This document shows positions 1-7,552 of a DNA stretch of 14,221 nt, one piece after another. The stretch is from [Eubacterium] saphenum. GTDB lineage: Bacteria > Bacillota > Clostridia > Oscillospirales > Ruminococcaceae. The stretch's first letter is position 1, and each line of letters opens with the position of its first letter. The stretch covers positions 1-14,221 of the forward strand of contig SFJQ01000040.1 of NCBI GenBank assembly GCA_004555855.1, written 5' to 3'. The notes beneath the pieces were generated by a model. That model ran no database searches and had not been told where the DNA came from. It worked only from the letters and a program-made list of their open reading frames with translations. The position numbers and the translations under genes were made by a program.

Positions 1-1823
1 TGAAAAAGCTCGATATAAGCGCACTGAAAAGGCTGAAAATTCTGGACATAAGCCACAACTATCTTCAAAGCGTTCCGTCGTGGTATGTGCTTGACGGGAT
101 TGACAAGAAATACATAGATTTCAACCTGCTTCCGGGCGACAACCAGCGCTCGATAAAAGCAAAAACGCCCGTTTATTATTTTATGGACGGCGAGGAGATT
201 AATTATTCCGAGTTAAAGGAGAAAATTCTCGCGGATATCTGCTTTGACGACGGCTCGGCGCTGCCTGAGTTTTTGTACGACCCCGACAGCTACTACGACC
301 AGCCTCTCCATATCGTTCTCGACAGCAACGGCGAAACCCCGCTCGACGCCTTCATCAACGATGATGATGAAATCGAGCTTCCCGCCGATGTAAATTACAC
401 ATCTGCGTCGATAACGGTTCAGCTGTTTGACAATGCAAATAATGCCAATACTAAAACCGAGATAAAAATCTTCCTGCTTGACGGAAGTTCTCCGACAACG
501 GCAAAAGCGCGTCTGGAAACGCTTCTCGGCGAGGTAGAGGATTATGACAAATCGCTGTACACCTTGGTTAGCTGGACAAATTTCGAGAACGCAAAGAAAA
601 CCGCAGATGCGATTTTCAATTACCCGAACGCAAATGCGGAGATGCTGAAAACGGCTCTCGAGCAGCTTGACGCGGCGAAGCGCTCGCTGATTTTGGGAAT
701 TGACGCGGACACGAAAAAAGTTCTCACCGACCTTGCTTCCGTCGGAAAAACCTACAAGGAGGAGGACTACACCCCGTCATCGTGGGACAGCCTTCAAAAA
801 GCGCTGGATAAGATAACGGAAATCGCGTCCGATAAAAACGCAACGCTCTCCTCGGCGAAAAGCGCAATTCTCTCGTTCCAGAACGCGCAGAAAGGTCTTG
901 AAAAAACAAGGCTCTCTGCACCGAGCATTATCCCGAAATCAAGCTTTGAGAAAATTTTCGGCGAAAGCGGAAAGTACATTTCCACAAAGGGAACGACAAG
1001 AGGCGGCAGGACGTATGAGTGGAAATTCACGGGAACAAACGTAACCGCGCCCATCGACTTCAACCCCGAAATAACCGATACCCCGACAGGCGAGGACGCG
1101 ATACTGCTTGAAAGCGGAAGGTCGGGCGGCTATATTGCGTTTTCGACAGCGCAAAGCGGCGAGTTTCCGGGAAAAGGCACGCTCACGACGAATGTTTCGG
1201 ACAAACTTGTCGATGGAACGTACTACTATTACAAGTGGGATACATCGGGAAAACTGATAGGCGAAGCAAGCGTTAAAGGCGGGAACTTGTCGGTTAACGT
1301 AAGCGAAAGCGGAACCTATTATGTAAGCACGGTTCTGCAAAGATTTGACCTTGTTTCCTCAAAGCTCGATATCAATTCGGATACGCACTCGATAATCGTA
1401 AAAGATTGCGGGGGCTATTCCGTGTCGAATTTCAAAAAGCTGTTCAACTACGGAAGCAGCGTTTCTGTTCGTGACGAGGACGGAAATGAGGTTTCGGGCA
1501 CGGAGCGCGTTAAAACGGGAATGAAGGCGCTTTCCCCGAACGGAGCGGAATATGTGATAACGGTGATGGGCGACGTGAATTTTGACGGAATAGTCAATGC
1601 CAAGGACGCGCTGGCTGTGCTGAAATACAGCGTTTCCACGCCGGTTCAAAAGCCCGCCGAGGAAGAAAACAAGGAAACCGATGAAAAAACCGAAACGGAA
1701 AGCACCCCGAAGCAGACATTCGGAGTGGGAGTAACGGGGATAAACGTTGCGGATATGAACGGCGATGGAATAACAAATGCAGCCGACGCTCTCAGGATAC
1801 TGAAAGCAAGCCTAAAGTCATAA
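1..1823 (+). CDS. Large secreted LRR-FIVAR-dockerin protein, 5' end outside the window
   Basis: The frame is open from nt 3, so the gene starts upstream; the GTG at 87 is an internal Val codon. The first residues (nt 3-86) read as a leucine-rich repeat (LKRLKILDISHNYLQSVP). After an Asp-rich stretch come two helical FIVAR-like modules, about nt 495-695 and 708-902, each with the pattern of a Trp/Leu-rich helix ending in ALxxLxxAKxxL or similar. A beta-rich region follows (nt 930-1540). The C-terminus carries two dockerin calcium loops, DVNFDGIVNAKD (1572-1607) and DMNGDGITNAAD (1752-1787), each followed by an AL-x-(I/V)-LK helix. Known role: dockerins bind cohesins on scaffoldins or anchoring proteins. 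FIVAR and LRR modules are typical of surface adhesion or binding. No catalytic domain is visible in this part. smpB follows 10 nt downstream. The target bound is unknown. Confidence 0.88.
   Translation, partial: KKLDISALKRLKILDISHNYLQSVPSWYVLDGIDKKYIDFNLLPGDNQRSIKAKTPVYYFMDGEEINYSELKEKILADICFDDGSALPEFLYDPDSYYDQPLHIVLDSNGETPLDAFINDDDEIELPADVNYTSASITVQLFDNANNANTKTEIKIFLLDGSSPTTAKARLETLLGEVEDYDKSLYTLVSWTNFENAKKTADAIFNYPNANAEMLKTALEQLDAAKRSLILGIDADTKKVLTDLASVGKTYKEEDYTPSSWDSLQKALDKITEIASDKNATLSSAKSAILSFQNAQKGLEKTRLSAPSIIPKSSFEKIFGESGKYISTKGTTRGGRTYEWKFTGTNVTAPIDFNPEITDTPTGEDAILLESGRSGGYIAFSTAQSGEFPGKGTLTTNVSDKLVDGTYYYYKWDTSGKLIGEASVKGGNLSVNVSESGTYYVSTVLQRFDLVSSKLDINSDTHSIIVKDCGGYSVSNFKKLFNYGSSVSVRDEDGNEVSGTERVKTGMKALSPNGAEYVITVMGDVNFDGIVNAKDALAVLKYSVSTPVQKPAEEENKETDEKTETESTPKQTFGVGVTGINVADMNGDGITNAADALRILKASLKS
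1572..1820 (+). other. C-terminal dockerin module with a long inter-repeat insert
   Basis: Two EF-hand-like loops with Asp/Asn at calcium positions 1, 3, 5 and 9 and Asp at position 12 (DVNFDGIVNAKD; DMNGDGITNAAD) are each followed by a short helix. In ordinary type I dockerins the repeats are joined by a short linker of roughly 10 residues. Here they are separated by about 45 residues, including a Glu/Lys/Thr-rich low-complexity segment (KPAEEENKETDEKTETESTPK, split as read) before the second loop. Both loops look intact, so calcium binding is expected. Cohesin specificity cannot be read from the sequence. Confidence 0.85.
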
Positions 1824-1833
1824 CGGAGGAAAA

Positions 1834-2289
1834 ATGAACACAAAAACGATAGCCGAAAACCGACAGGCACGGCACGAATATTTTATAATTGAGAGCCTTG
1901 AAGCGGGAATTGAGCTGTTCGGTACGGAGGTAAAATCGATAAGAGCGGGCGGAGTGAACCTGAAAGACTCCTGGATATCGATAGATAACGGCGAGGCTTT
2001 TATCCGAGGAATGCACATCTCGCCCTACGAAAAAGGCAACATTTTCAACCGTGACCCGTACCGCGTTCGGCGGCTTCTGATGCACAAGAAGGAGATTATG
2101 AAGCTGTACGGGCAGGTGAAGCAGGGCGGATACACGCTGGTGCCGATTTCGATGTATTTCAAGGACAGCCGCGTGAAAATTCAAGTGGGGCTTTGCAAGG
2201 GCAAAAAGCTCTACGACAAGCGCGAAACGTCCGCGAAACGCGATGCCGAGCGCAGCATCGACCGCGCGATTAAGGAAAGAAATCACTGA
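1834..2289 (+). CDS. smpB: SsrA (tmRNA)-binding protein SmpB
   Basis: SmpB binds the tRNA-like domain of tmRNA and delivers it to ribosomes stalled on broken mRNAs, so the nascent peptide is tagged for degradation. At 151 residues it has the usual family length. Family landmarks are visible: NRQARHEYFI (9-18), the GTEVKS core (30-35), the RRLLMHKKEI block (79-88), and the basic tail GKKLYDKRETSAKRDAER (123-140), which in the family folds into the mRNA channel of the decoding centre. The ATG is chosen because GGAGGA (1825-1830) lies just upstream. It starts 10 nt after the dockerin gene and may share its transcript, because no separate promoter is obvious. A strong hairpin terminator begins at its stop codon. 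No ssrA gene is seen beside it. Confidence 0.97.
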   Translation: MNTKTIAENRQARHEYFIIESLEAGIELFGTEVKSIRAGGVNLKDSWISIDNGEAFIRGMHISPYEKGNIFNRDPYRVRRLLMHKKEIMKLYGQVKQGGYTLVPISMYFKDSRVKIQVGLCKGKKLYDKRETSAKRDAERSIDRAIKERNH

Positions 2290-2328
2290 AAACCGCTCTC
2301 TTGTACAAGCAAGAGAGCGGTTTTATTT
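2289..2328. terminator. Bidirectional intrinsic terminator between smpB and the thioesterase gene
   Basis: A perfect 15-bp stem (2289-2303 pairing with 2310-2324) encloses a 6-nt loop. The stem has a GC-rich core and is flanked by A4 and T4 runs, so it can terminate both converging transcripts. It overlaps the last base of the smpB stop codon and lies just outside the thioesterase stop at 2327. Confidence 0.92.
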
Positions 2329-2755
2329 ATTCTGCCATATCTTCTCCGGCGCATTTTTCAAGCACCTCGAAAAACTCGGGACAGCGCTTTTTGAAATTAA
2401 TCGGGTGAAATGTTGCCGCGTCAACAAACGCATGAGAGCTTGTGCCCTCGCAGGCAACCTCGCCGTTCGGCAAAATCGCCTCGTAGTAAAACTCGATTCT
2501 CGCCGCATTCAGCCGTGTAATCCGCGCGACAACCGTGATTTCCTCATCATATTTCGCGGGCTGACGGTACTTGCAGGTAATCCCCGCCACCGGCAGCATC
2601 ACGCCGTCCTCTTCCATTTTCGCGTAGCTCATTCCGAGCGCCTTGATGTAGTCCGTCCGCGCCATCTCAAACCACACCGGATAAACCGCGTGATGAACAA
2701 CGCCCATCTGGTCGGTTTCCGCGTAGCGCACGGTCAATTTTGTTGTATTCGGCAT
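2327..2755 (-). CDS. Acyl-CoA thioesterase, hotdog fold (4HBT/YbgC-like)
   Basis: This is a predicted cytoplasmic thioesterase hydrolysing an acyl-CoA (or acyl-ACP) to free acid. The 142 residues match a single hotdog domain. The N-terminus shows the 4HBT/YbgC signature RYAETDQMGVVHHAVYPVWF (10-29). D15 is the residue equivalent to the catalytic Asp of the family, and G18-V-V-H21 starts the central helix. The conserved R..Y..PA..D....V hotdog core (CKYRQPAKYDEEITV) follows. GGAGGA lies 5 nt before the ATG on the minus strand. The gene begins 10 nt downstream of the dehydrogenase gene and is surely cotranscribed with it. The acyl substrate cannot be assigned; a short- or medium-chain fatty acyl-CoA or an aromatic acyl-CoA is possible. 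Confidence 0.9.
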   Translation of the reverse strand: MPNTTKLTVRYAETDQMGVVHHAVYPVWFEMARTDYIKALGMSYAKMEEDGVMLPVAGITCKYRQPAKYDEEITVVARITRLNAARIEFYYEAILPNGEVACEGTSSHAFVDAATFHPINFKKRCPEFFEVLEKCAGEDMAE

Positions 2756-2765
2756 AAATCCTCCG

Positions 2766-3533
2766 TCACTTCAGCCCGCGCTTGTCTTGAAACAGCCCCG
2801 TGAAGAACGTCATCACGCAGTCGGGTATCAGCTTTGAGCCGTAAATCATCAGCTCCGAGAACTTGTTTTCGGTAATCAGCAGCTTCCCCGCAAACATCTC
2901 CCGAACAGCGTGTTCCGCGAGTTTTTCCGCGGAATAAGCCATCGGACCGAAGTTGATGTTGGCGGTCTGACCGAACTCAGTTTCAACAGGTCCCGGACAA
3001 AGCATCGAGAGATGAACGCCGCTCTTTTCACGGCGAAGCTCCTCGGCAACCGCCTGCGTTAACCGCACAACATAAGCCTTGCTCGCGTAATAAGCGCCGA
3101 AATACGGTCCCGGAATAAAGCCGCCCGCGCTCGCCGTGTTCAGGATATAGCCGCAGCCACGGTTTCTGAAATCGCGCAGAAACAGCTTGAACAGAATATG
3201 AAACGCGCGAATGTTCACCGAGAGCATCTCCAGCTCACGGTCAAGACTGTTCTCGGCAAAGCTCCCGTAAACGCCGAAGCCCGCGTTGTTGACAAGAATA
3301 TCAATCTTGTACTTCTGCACGCGGCGGTACAGCTCGAAAACCTGCTTCTCGTCCGACAAATCCGCCTTTATGCACAAAACCTTAACCTTATACATATCCA
3401 CAAGCTCGCTTTTCAGCTCGTCGAGCTTATCCTTGCGCCGAGCAGTAATGATTACGTTAATCCCGTGCTTTGCAAGACTTCTCGCGATTTCGCGGCCGAT
3501 ACCCGAGCTTGCGCCCGTAACCAAAGCTATCAT
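2766..3533 (-). CDS. Short-chain dehydrogenase/reductase (classical SDR, DltE/YqjQ-like)
   Basis: This is an NAD(P)(H)-dependent oxidoreductase of the classical SDR family, length 255 residues as usual. Motifs seen are the cofactor-binding TGASSGIG (6-13), the AD-L pair after beta 3 (57-59), NNAG (82-85), catalytic Ser135 in NTAS, and Y148-x3-K152 (YYASK). The PG pair at 180-181 follows. The two Arg after beta 2 (R32, R33) suggest NADP(H) preference. The C-terminal part has hydrophobic helices, as in SDRs of the DltE/YqjQ/SDR-a2 type that act on lipid-like substrates; this subfamily assignment is an inference. GGAGGG precedes the ATG. A promoter with -35 TTGACT and -10 TAAAAT lies upstream, and the hotdog thioesterase follows by 10 nt. 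Pairing with a thioesterase points to fatty-acyl or keto-lipid chemistry, without a specific substrate. Confidence 0.92.
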   Translation of the reverse strand: MIALVTGASSGIGREIARSLAKHGINVIITARRKDKLDELKSELVDMYKVKVLCIKADLSDEKQVFELYRRVQKYKIDILVNNAGFGVYGSFAENSLDRELEMLSVNIRAFHILFKLFLRDFRNRGCGYILNTASAGGFIPGPYFGAYYASKAYVVRLTQAVAEELRREKSGVHLSMLCPGPVETEFGQTANINFGPMAYSAEKLAEHAVREMFAGKLLITENKFSELMIYGSKLIPDCVMTFFTGLFQDKRGLK

Positions 3534-3579
3534 ATTTATCCCTCCAAAAATTCACAAAGCCTGTTATTTCCTATCTATT

Positions 3580-3608
3580 ATTTTACCTCAATTTTTTGAA
3601 AAAGTCAA
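3580..3608 (-). promoter_or_regulatory. Sigma-A promoter of the dehydrogenase-thioesterase operon
   Basis: On the minus strand, -35 TTGACT (3603-3608) and -10 TAAAAT (3580-3585) are separated by exactly 17 bp. The start codon lies about 45 bp downstream of the -10. It is back to back with the exporter promoter; the two -35 boxes are 9 bp apart. Confidence 0.82.
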
Positions 3609-3617
3609 GGAAATATC

Positions 3618-3646
3618 TTTACATTTCGGGAAAAATATACTATAAT
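3618..3646 (+). promoter_or_regulatory. Sigma-A promoter of the heterodimeric ABC exporter operon
   Basis: -35 TTTACA (3618-3623) and consensus -10 TATAAT (3641-3646) are separated by exactly 17 bp. The predicted transcript has a leader of about 50 nt before the TTG start at 3702. No palindromic operator was noticed around it. Confidence 0.85.
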
Positions 3647-3701
3647 AATAGTTGCGGCAAATTTTGTCGTTTTTCGTAAATTGTTAAAGGAGATAATTAT
3701 C

Positions 3702-5423
3702 TTGTTAAAACTTGCCCGTTATCTGAAAGAATTTAAGCTGAACGTTATTGTTGGTCCTTTGTGCAAGCTGACCGAGGCGATTTTTGAGCTTATCGTGCCG
3801 CTTGTTATGGCGCAGATCATCGATGTCGGCATCAAAAACGGCGACTCCGATTACATCTGGAAAAACGGAATTATCCTGATAATTCTCGCGGTGTGCGGAC
3901 TTTCGTTTGCGCTTGTTTGTCAGTATATGGCGTCTGCGGCTTCACAGGGCGTCGGCACGCGGCTTCGCGCGGATTTGTACTCCCACATAAACACGCTCTC
4001 GTTCAAAGAACTCGACCGGCTCGGCACGGCGGCTTTCGTCACGCGTATCACAAACGATGTAAACCAAGTCCAGACAGCCGTGGCGATGCTGATAAGGCTG
4101 GTTGTCCGCGCGCCTTTTCTCGTTATCGGCGCGACAATTATGTCGTTTTCGATTAGCCCGCGCCTGTCGCTGATTTTCTTTGGGGCAATGGCGGCGATTG
4201 TGCTGGTGATGTTTCCGATAATGAAAGCGACCGTCAAGCTGTTCAAAAAGCAGCAGAAATCCCTTGACGGAATTTCTCGGATTACCCGTGAAAATCTCTC
4301 GGGAGTGCGCGTAGTTAGGGCGTTTGCGCGGCAGGATTACGAAAAACAGCGCTTTGAAGCCGAAGCCGAGGAATACCGCACCTTTGCGGTCAAGGCGGGC
4401 AGAATAAACGCGCTGCTCAATCCCGCAATTTTTATCGCCGTGAATGTTGCGTATCTGCTGATTGTGTGGCTGGGCGGCGGTTTCACGGACGCGGGAATCG
4501 ACGGGCTTACGCAGGGTAAAGTAATCGCGCTCGTAAACTATATGACGCAGATTTCGCTTGCGCTGGTTGTCGTGGCAAATCTTGTCACGATTTTCACAAA
4601 GGCGGCGGCTTCGTCTGCAAGAATTAACGAGATTTTCGATATGGAAAGCTCGATAAAATCGCCCGAGAGTTCACCGAAAACCGATGAAAACGCGCCGTTT
4701 ATCGCTTTCGATAACGTAAACTTTTCCTACGCGGGCGAGGAAAACTCGCTTGAAAATATCACGTTTACACTGAAACGCGGCGAAACGCTCGGCATAATCG
4801 GCGGCACGGGCTCGGGCAAAACAACGCTCGCGCATTTGCTCTGCCGTTTCTATGACGTGAGCGGCGGCGCGGTGAAAATCGGCGGTGCGGACGTGCGCGA
4901 TTATCCGACCGAGGAATTAAGAAAAAAAATCGCGGTTGTTCCGCAGAAAACCGAGCTGCTGTCGGGAAGTCTGCGATACAATATGACTCTCGGCAGGAAC
5001 GATATCCCCGACGAGCAGATTTACCGCGCGCTTGAAGTCGCGCAGGCAAAGGAGTTTACCGACAATCTTGACGGCGGTCTTGACGCGAAAATTCTTCAGG
5101 GCGGAAAGAATTTCTCCGGCGGTCAGAAGCAGCGCCTTGCGATTGCAAGAGCGATTGCGCGAGGCTCGGAAATCATCATCTTCGATGACAGCTCCTCCGC
5201 GCTCGACTATTCCACGGACGCGAAGCTCAGAAAAGCGCTCGGCGAGATGAACGACATCACCTGCGTTATCATCTCGCAGCGCCCGAATTCCATAAAACAC
5301 GCCGATAAAATCATCGTTCTCGATGACGGGCAGGCTGTCGGAATCGGCACTCACGATGAACTTTTGAACACCTGCGAGGTTTACAGAGAAATCTGCAAGT
5401 CCACGGGAGATTATTCGGATTGA
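3702..5423 (+). CDS. ABC exporter half-transporter, degenerate-site subunit (TM287/BmrC/LmrC-like)
   Basis: This is a membrane half-transporter with an N-terminal six-helix exporter domain (about 1-310) and a C-terminal ATPase (about 333-573). Seen: Walker A GGTGSGKT (367-374), Q-loop Q415, signature FSGGQ (471-475), Walker B IIIFDD with Asp496 where the catalytic Glu normally sits, D-loop SALD, and Gln526 in place of the switch His. This set (Asp for Glu, Gln for His, intact signature) is characteristic of the non-catalytic subunit of heterodimeric drug exporters. The start is TTG 3702 because AAAGGAG (3686-3692) is spaced 9 nt before it; an upstream in-frame TTG at 3681 has no ribosome site. 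The protein is 573 residues. The partner gene begins 10 nt after the stop. Substrate is unknown; drugs, lipids or peptides are typical. Confidence 0.93.
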   Translation: MLKLARYLKEFKLNVIVGPLCKLTEAIFELIVPLVMAQIIDVGIKNGDSDYIWKNGIILIILAVCGLSFALVCQYMASAASQGVGTRLRADLYSHINTLSFKELDRLGTAAFVTRITNDVNQVQTAVAMLIRLVVRAPFLVIGATIMSFSISPRLSLIFFGAMAAIVLVMFPIMKATVKLFKKQQKSLDGISRITRENLSGVRVVRAFARQDYEKQRFEAEAEEYRTFAVKAGRINALLNPAIFIAVNVAYLLIVWLGGGFTDAGIDGLTQGKVIALVNYMTQISLALVVVANLVTIFTKAAASSARINEIFDMESSIKSPESSPKTDENAPFIAFDNVNFSYAGEENSLENITFTLKRGETLGIIGGTGSGKTTLAHLLCRFYDVSGGAVKIGGADVRDYPTEELRKKIAVVPQKTELLSGSLRYNMTLGRNDIPDEQIYRALEVAQAKEFTDNLDGGLDAKILQGGKNFSGGQKQRLAIARAIARGSEIIIFDDSSSALDYSTDAKLRKALGEMNDITCVIISQRPNSIKHADKIIVLDDGQAVGIGTHDELLNTCEVYREICKSTGDYSD

Positions 5424-5433
5424 GGTGAGGAAA

Positions 5434-7176
5434 ATGGCTAAAACGAACAAAAAAGGCGCGCTGAAACGGCTTTTGCGCTATGTGAAGCCACAGATGCCGC
5501 TTGTAATTCTGAGTATAATCTGCGCGGCGGGAAGCGTTTTGCTTTCGCTTTACACAACCGTTCTCATCGGGCATGCGGTTGACTGCATTTCCTCCGAGGG
5601 CGTGGATTTCGAGGGAATGTATCCCATTCTCATAACAATCGCGTGCATTATTCCCGCAGTTGCACTTTTGCAATGGCTGATGTACTTCGCGACCAACAAA
5701 ATCACCAACAAAACCGTAAAACAGCTCCGCACGGATATTTTCGCGCATTTGCAGAAGCTCCCGCTTTCGTTTATTGACGCGAAATCTCACGGCGATATCT
5801 TGTCGCGCGTGGTAAACGATGTTGACGCGGTAAGCGACGGGCTTCTTCAGGGATTTCAGCAGCTCTTCACGGGCGTCGTCACGATAATCGGCACGCTTGT
5901 GTTTATGGTGAGCCTGAACTGGCAGATAACGCTGGTTGTCGTGTGCATCACGCCGCTTTCCTTCGCGGTTGCTGCCGTTATCTCAAAGCTCTGCTTCAAC
6001 AAATTCCGCGAACAGTCCGCGATAAAAGGCGAACTCACCGGATTTATCGATGAGCATATCGGCGCGCAGCGGCTTGTGAAATCGTTCGGTTTTGAGCAGG
6101 AAGCCGAGGAGCAATTCGGCGAAATCAACGAGCGGCTCAACATCTGCGGCAGGCGCGCGCAGTTTTACTCCGCGCTCACAAACCCCTGCACACGTTTCGT
6201 GAACTCGCTTGTTTACGCGGGAGTCGGCGTTTTCGGCGCGCTTTCCGCGGTAAAGGCGGTTTCCGGCGGGTTTACAGTCGGCGACCTCAGCTGCTTTTTG
6301 CAGTACGCAAACCAGTACACCAAGCCGTTTAACGAGATTTCGGGAGTTGTCACGGAGCTGCAAAACGCGCTTGCGTCCGCGTCACGAATTTTCACGCTTA
6401 TCGACCAGCCCGCAGAAAGCTCCGATGAAAACAAGAAAGTGCTTGAAAACAGCCGCGGCGGCGTGGAAATCAAGAATGTCGATTTTTCCTACGTTCCCGA
6501 AAAGCCGCTTATCGAGAATCTCAATCTGAATGTCAAGAGCGGTCAGCACATCGCGATTGTAGGACCGACAGGCTGCGGAAAAACCACGCTGATTAATCTG
6601 CTGATGCGGTTTTATGACGTGACGGACGGCGAGATTTGCGTTGACGGAAACCCGATAAAAGAGCTGACGAGGGACAGTCTGCGGCGGGAATACGGCATTG
6701 TTTTGCAGGAAACGTGGGTGTTCAAGGGGACGGTTCGCGAGAACATTTCCTACGGAAAGCCGGACGCTTCCCTTGACGAGATTATCGAAGCGGCTAAAAA
6801 GGCTCACGCGCACAGCTTTATAAAGCGGCTTCCGCAGGGCTATGACACGGTTATCACGAATGACGCGGAGCTGTCGCAAGGGCAAAGGCAGCTGTTGTCG
6901 ATTGCGAGGATTATGCTGTCGCTGCCGCCGATGCTGATACTTGATGAAGCGACAAGCTCGATTGATACAAGAACGGAGCTGAAAATTCAGAGCGCGTTTG
7001 ACGTGATGATGAAAGGGAGGACGTCCTTTGTTGTCGCGCATCGCTTGTCAACAATACGCGAAGCCGACTGCATACTTGTGATGAAGTCGGGGCATATTGT
7101 CGAGCAGGGCACGCACGATGAGCTGATGAAGAATCGCGGATTTTATGCGGAGCTGATTGAGAGCAGGCAAAGCTGA
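5434..7176 (+). CDS. ABC exporter half-transporter, catalytic subunit (TM288/BmrD/LmrD-like)
   Basis: This is the partner of the preceding gene, 580 residues: exporter transmembrane domain (about 10-325) then ATPase (343-580). Seen: Walker A GPTGCGKT (377-384), Q425, Walker B LILDE with catalytic Glu505, D-loop SSID, switch His536, and an aberrant signature LSQGQ (480-484) instead of LSGGQ. The intact Walker motifs here pair with FSGGQ of the first subunit to make the working ATP site. LSQGQ pairs with the first subunit's altered Walker B to make the degenerate site. The ATG at 5434 is preferred over an in-frame GTG at 5425 because GAGGTGA (5422-5428), a full match to the anti-Shine-Dalgarno, sits 5 nt before it. 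That ribosome site overlaps the upstream stop, suggesting coupled translation. A hairpin-rich region follows. Confidence 0.93.
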   Translation: MAKTNKKGALKRLLRYVKPQMPLVILSIICAAGSVLLSLYTTVLIGHAVDCISSEGVDFEGMYPILITIACIIPAVALLQWLMYFATNKITNKTVKQLRTDIFAHLQKLPLSFIDAKSHGDILSRVVNDVDAVSDGLLQGFQQLFTGVVTIIGTLVFMVSLNWQITLVVVCITPLSFAVAAVISKLCFNKFREQSAIKGELTGFIDEHIGAQRLVKSFGFEQEAEEQFGEINERLNICGRRAQFYSALTNPCTRFVNSLVYAGVGVFGALSAVKAVSGGFTVGDLSCFLQYANQYTKPFNEISGVVTELQNALASASRIFTLIDQPAESSDENKKVLENSRGGVEIKNVDFSYVPEKPLIENLNLNVKSGQHIAIVGPTGCGKTTLINLLMRFYDVTDGEICVDGNPIKELTRDSLRREYGIVLQETWVFKGTVRENISYGKPDASLDEIIEAAKKAHAHSFIKRLPQGYDTVITNDAELSQGQRQLLSIARIMLSLPPMLILDEATSSIDTRTELKIQSAFDVMMKGRTSFVVAHRLSTIREADCILVMKSGHIVEQGTHDELMKNRGFYAELIESRQS

Positions 7177-7177
7177 G

Positions 7178-7260
7178 TTTCACGCGAAGCGAAAAAAGTC
7201 TTTTTGGAAGCCGGTGAAACCTTCGGTTTCCTTAACCTTTTTCTTCAGAAAAAGGTTTCA
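7178..7260. repeat. Paired hairpins downstream of the exporter operon, possible terminator
   Basis: Two adjacent perfect inverted repeats: GAAACC-TTC-GGTTTC (7216-7230), and a 10-bp stem AACCTTTTTC/GAAAAAGGTT with loop TTCA (7234-7257). The second has an A-run and a T-run inside the stem rather than a separate T-tract after it, so termination is plausible but not clear-cut. A looser inverted pair TTTCAC (7178-7183)/GTGAAA (7214-7219) encloses the upstream part. Hairpins of this AACCTTTTT...AAAAAGGTT style look like a dispersed intergenic element, but copies elsewhere cannot be checked here. Confidence 0.5.
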
Positions 7261-7366
7261 AGCCGCCGGAGGCACTGGAGGCAAAGCCGTAAAATCATAA
7301 AAAATGGATTTTCTCAAAATAATATTTTACAAACCGACTTAGATTACGCGTTTGCAACCATTGCCA
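7261..7366. other. Non-coding spacer, nothing recognised
   Basis: An AT-rich stretch between the exporter-side hairpins and the hairpin cluster. No gene with a ribosome site, no convincing promoter and no extended inverted repeat was seen. Confidence 0.5.
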
Positions 7367-7392
7367 AATTTTTTTGCGAACGCAAAAAAATT
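7367..7392. repeat. Perfect 12-bp inverted repeat of T7/A7 type at the left edge of the hairpin cluster
   Basis: AATTTTTTTGCG (7367-7378) and CGCAAAAAAATT (7381-7392) are perfect reverse complements separated by AA. The right arm is followed by TTCGCAAACCCC, whose TTCGCAAA also complements TTTGCGAA of the left arm, so an alternative fold exists. A similar motif, TTTTTTGC (7740-7747)/GCAAAAAA (7755-7762), closes the other end of the cluster. Confidence 0.7.
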
Positions 7393-7425
7393 CGCAAACC
7401 CCTTTGAACAACCTTCCCTTAGCAA

Positions 7426-7526
7426 GCGGGTGCAGTCGCGAGCGTCCCTCTTTAACGTTCGTGAATGCACCCGCGCGATTTTTCGGGCTCGATGCCCGAA
7501 AAATCGCCAAGAGCGCGCAAACCCTG
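7426..7526. repeat. Structured intergenic unit A: two consecutive hairpins
   Basis: Hairpin 1 has outer stem GCGGGTGCA (7426-7434)/TGCACCCGC (7466-7474) and inner stem CGAGCGT (7439-7445)/ACGTTCG (7455-7461, one G-T pair). Hairpin 2 is a 31-nt palindrome (7476-7506) of 13 bp with apical loop TCGAT. It is followed by CCAAG and GCAAACCCTG (7517-7526). It shares CACCCGCGCGATTT (7468-7481) and AAATCGCCAAG (7501-7511) with unit B exactly 128 nt further on. No promoter was recognised directly before it. It could be an ncRNA, a leader, or a REP-like repetitive palindrome. Confidence 0.72.
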
Positions 7527-7545
7527 TTCCGTGCCGCAAACCCTG
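7517..7545. repeat. Direct repeat GCAAACCCTG between the two hairpin units
   Basis: GCAAACCCTG occurs at 7517-7526 and 7536-7545. Close relatives GCAAACCCC (7394-7402) and GCAGAAACCCC (about 7645-7655) sit at the corresponding edges of the neighbouring units, so the motif marks unit boundaries. Confidence 0.65.
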
Positions 7546-7552
7546 CAGAAAT

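Noticed and set aside
87..1823. GTG at 87 as the start of the dockerin protein
   Set aside because: The frame stays open to the window edge and the upstream residues form a leucine-rich repeat; there is no ribosome site before 87, so the codon is internal.
2290..2330. ssrA (tmRNA) next to smpB
   Set aside because: The space after smpB holds only a 40-nt terminator; no tRNA-like ends or tag frame were seen.
2243..2803. Plus-strand 186-codon frame after smpB
   Set aside because: It runs through the terminator and the complement of the well-supported thioesterase gene.
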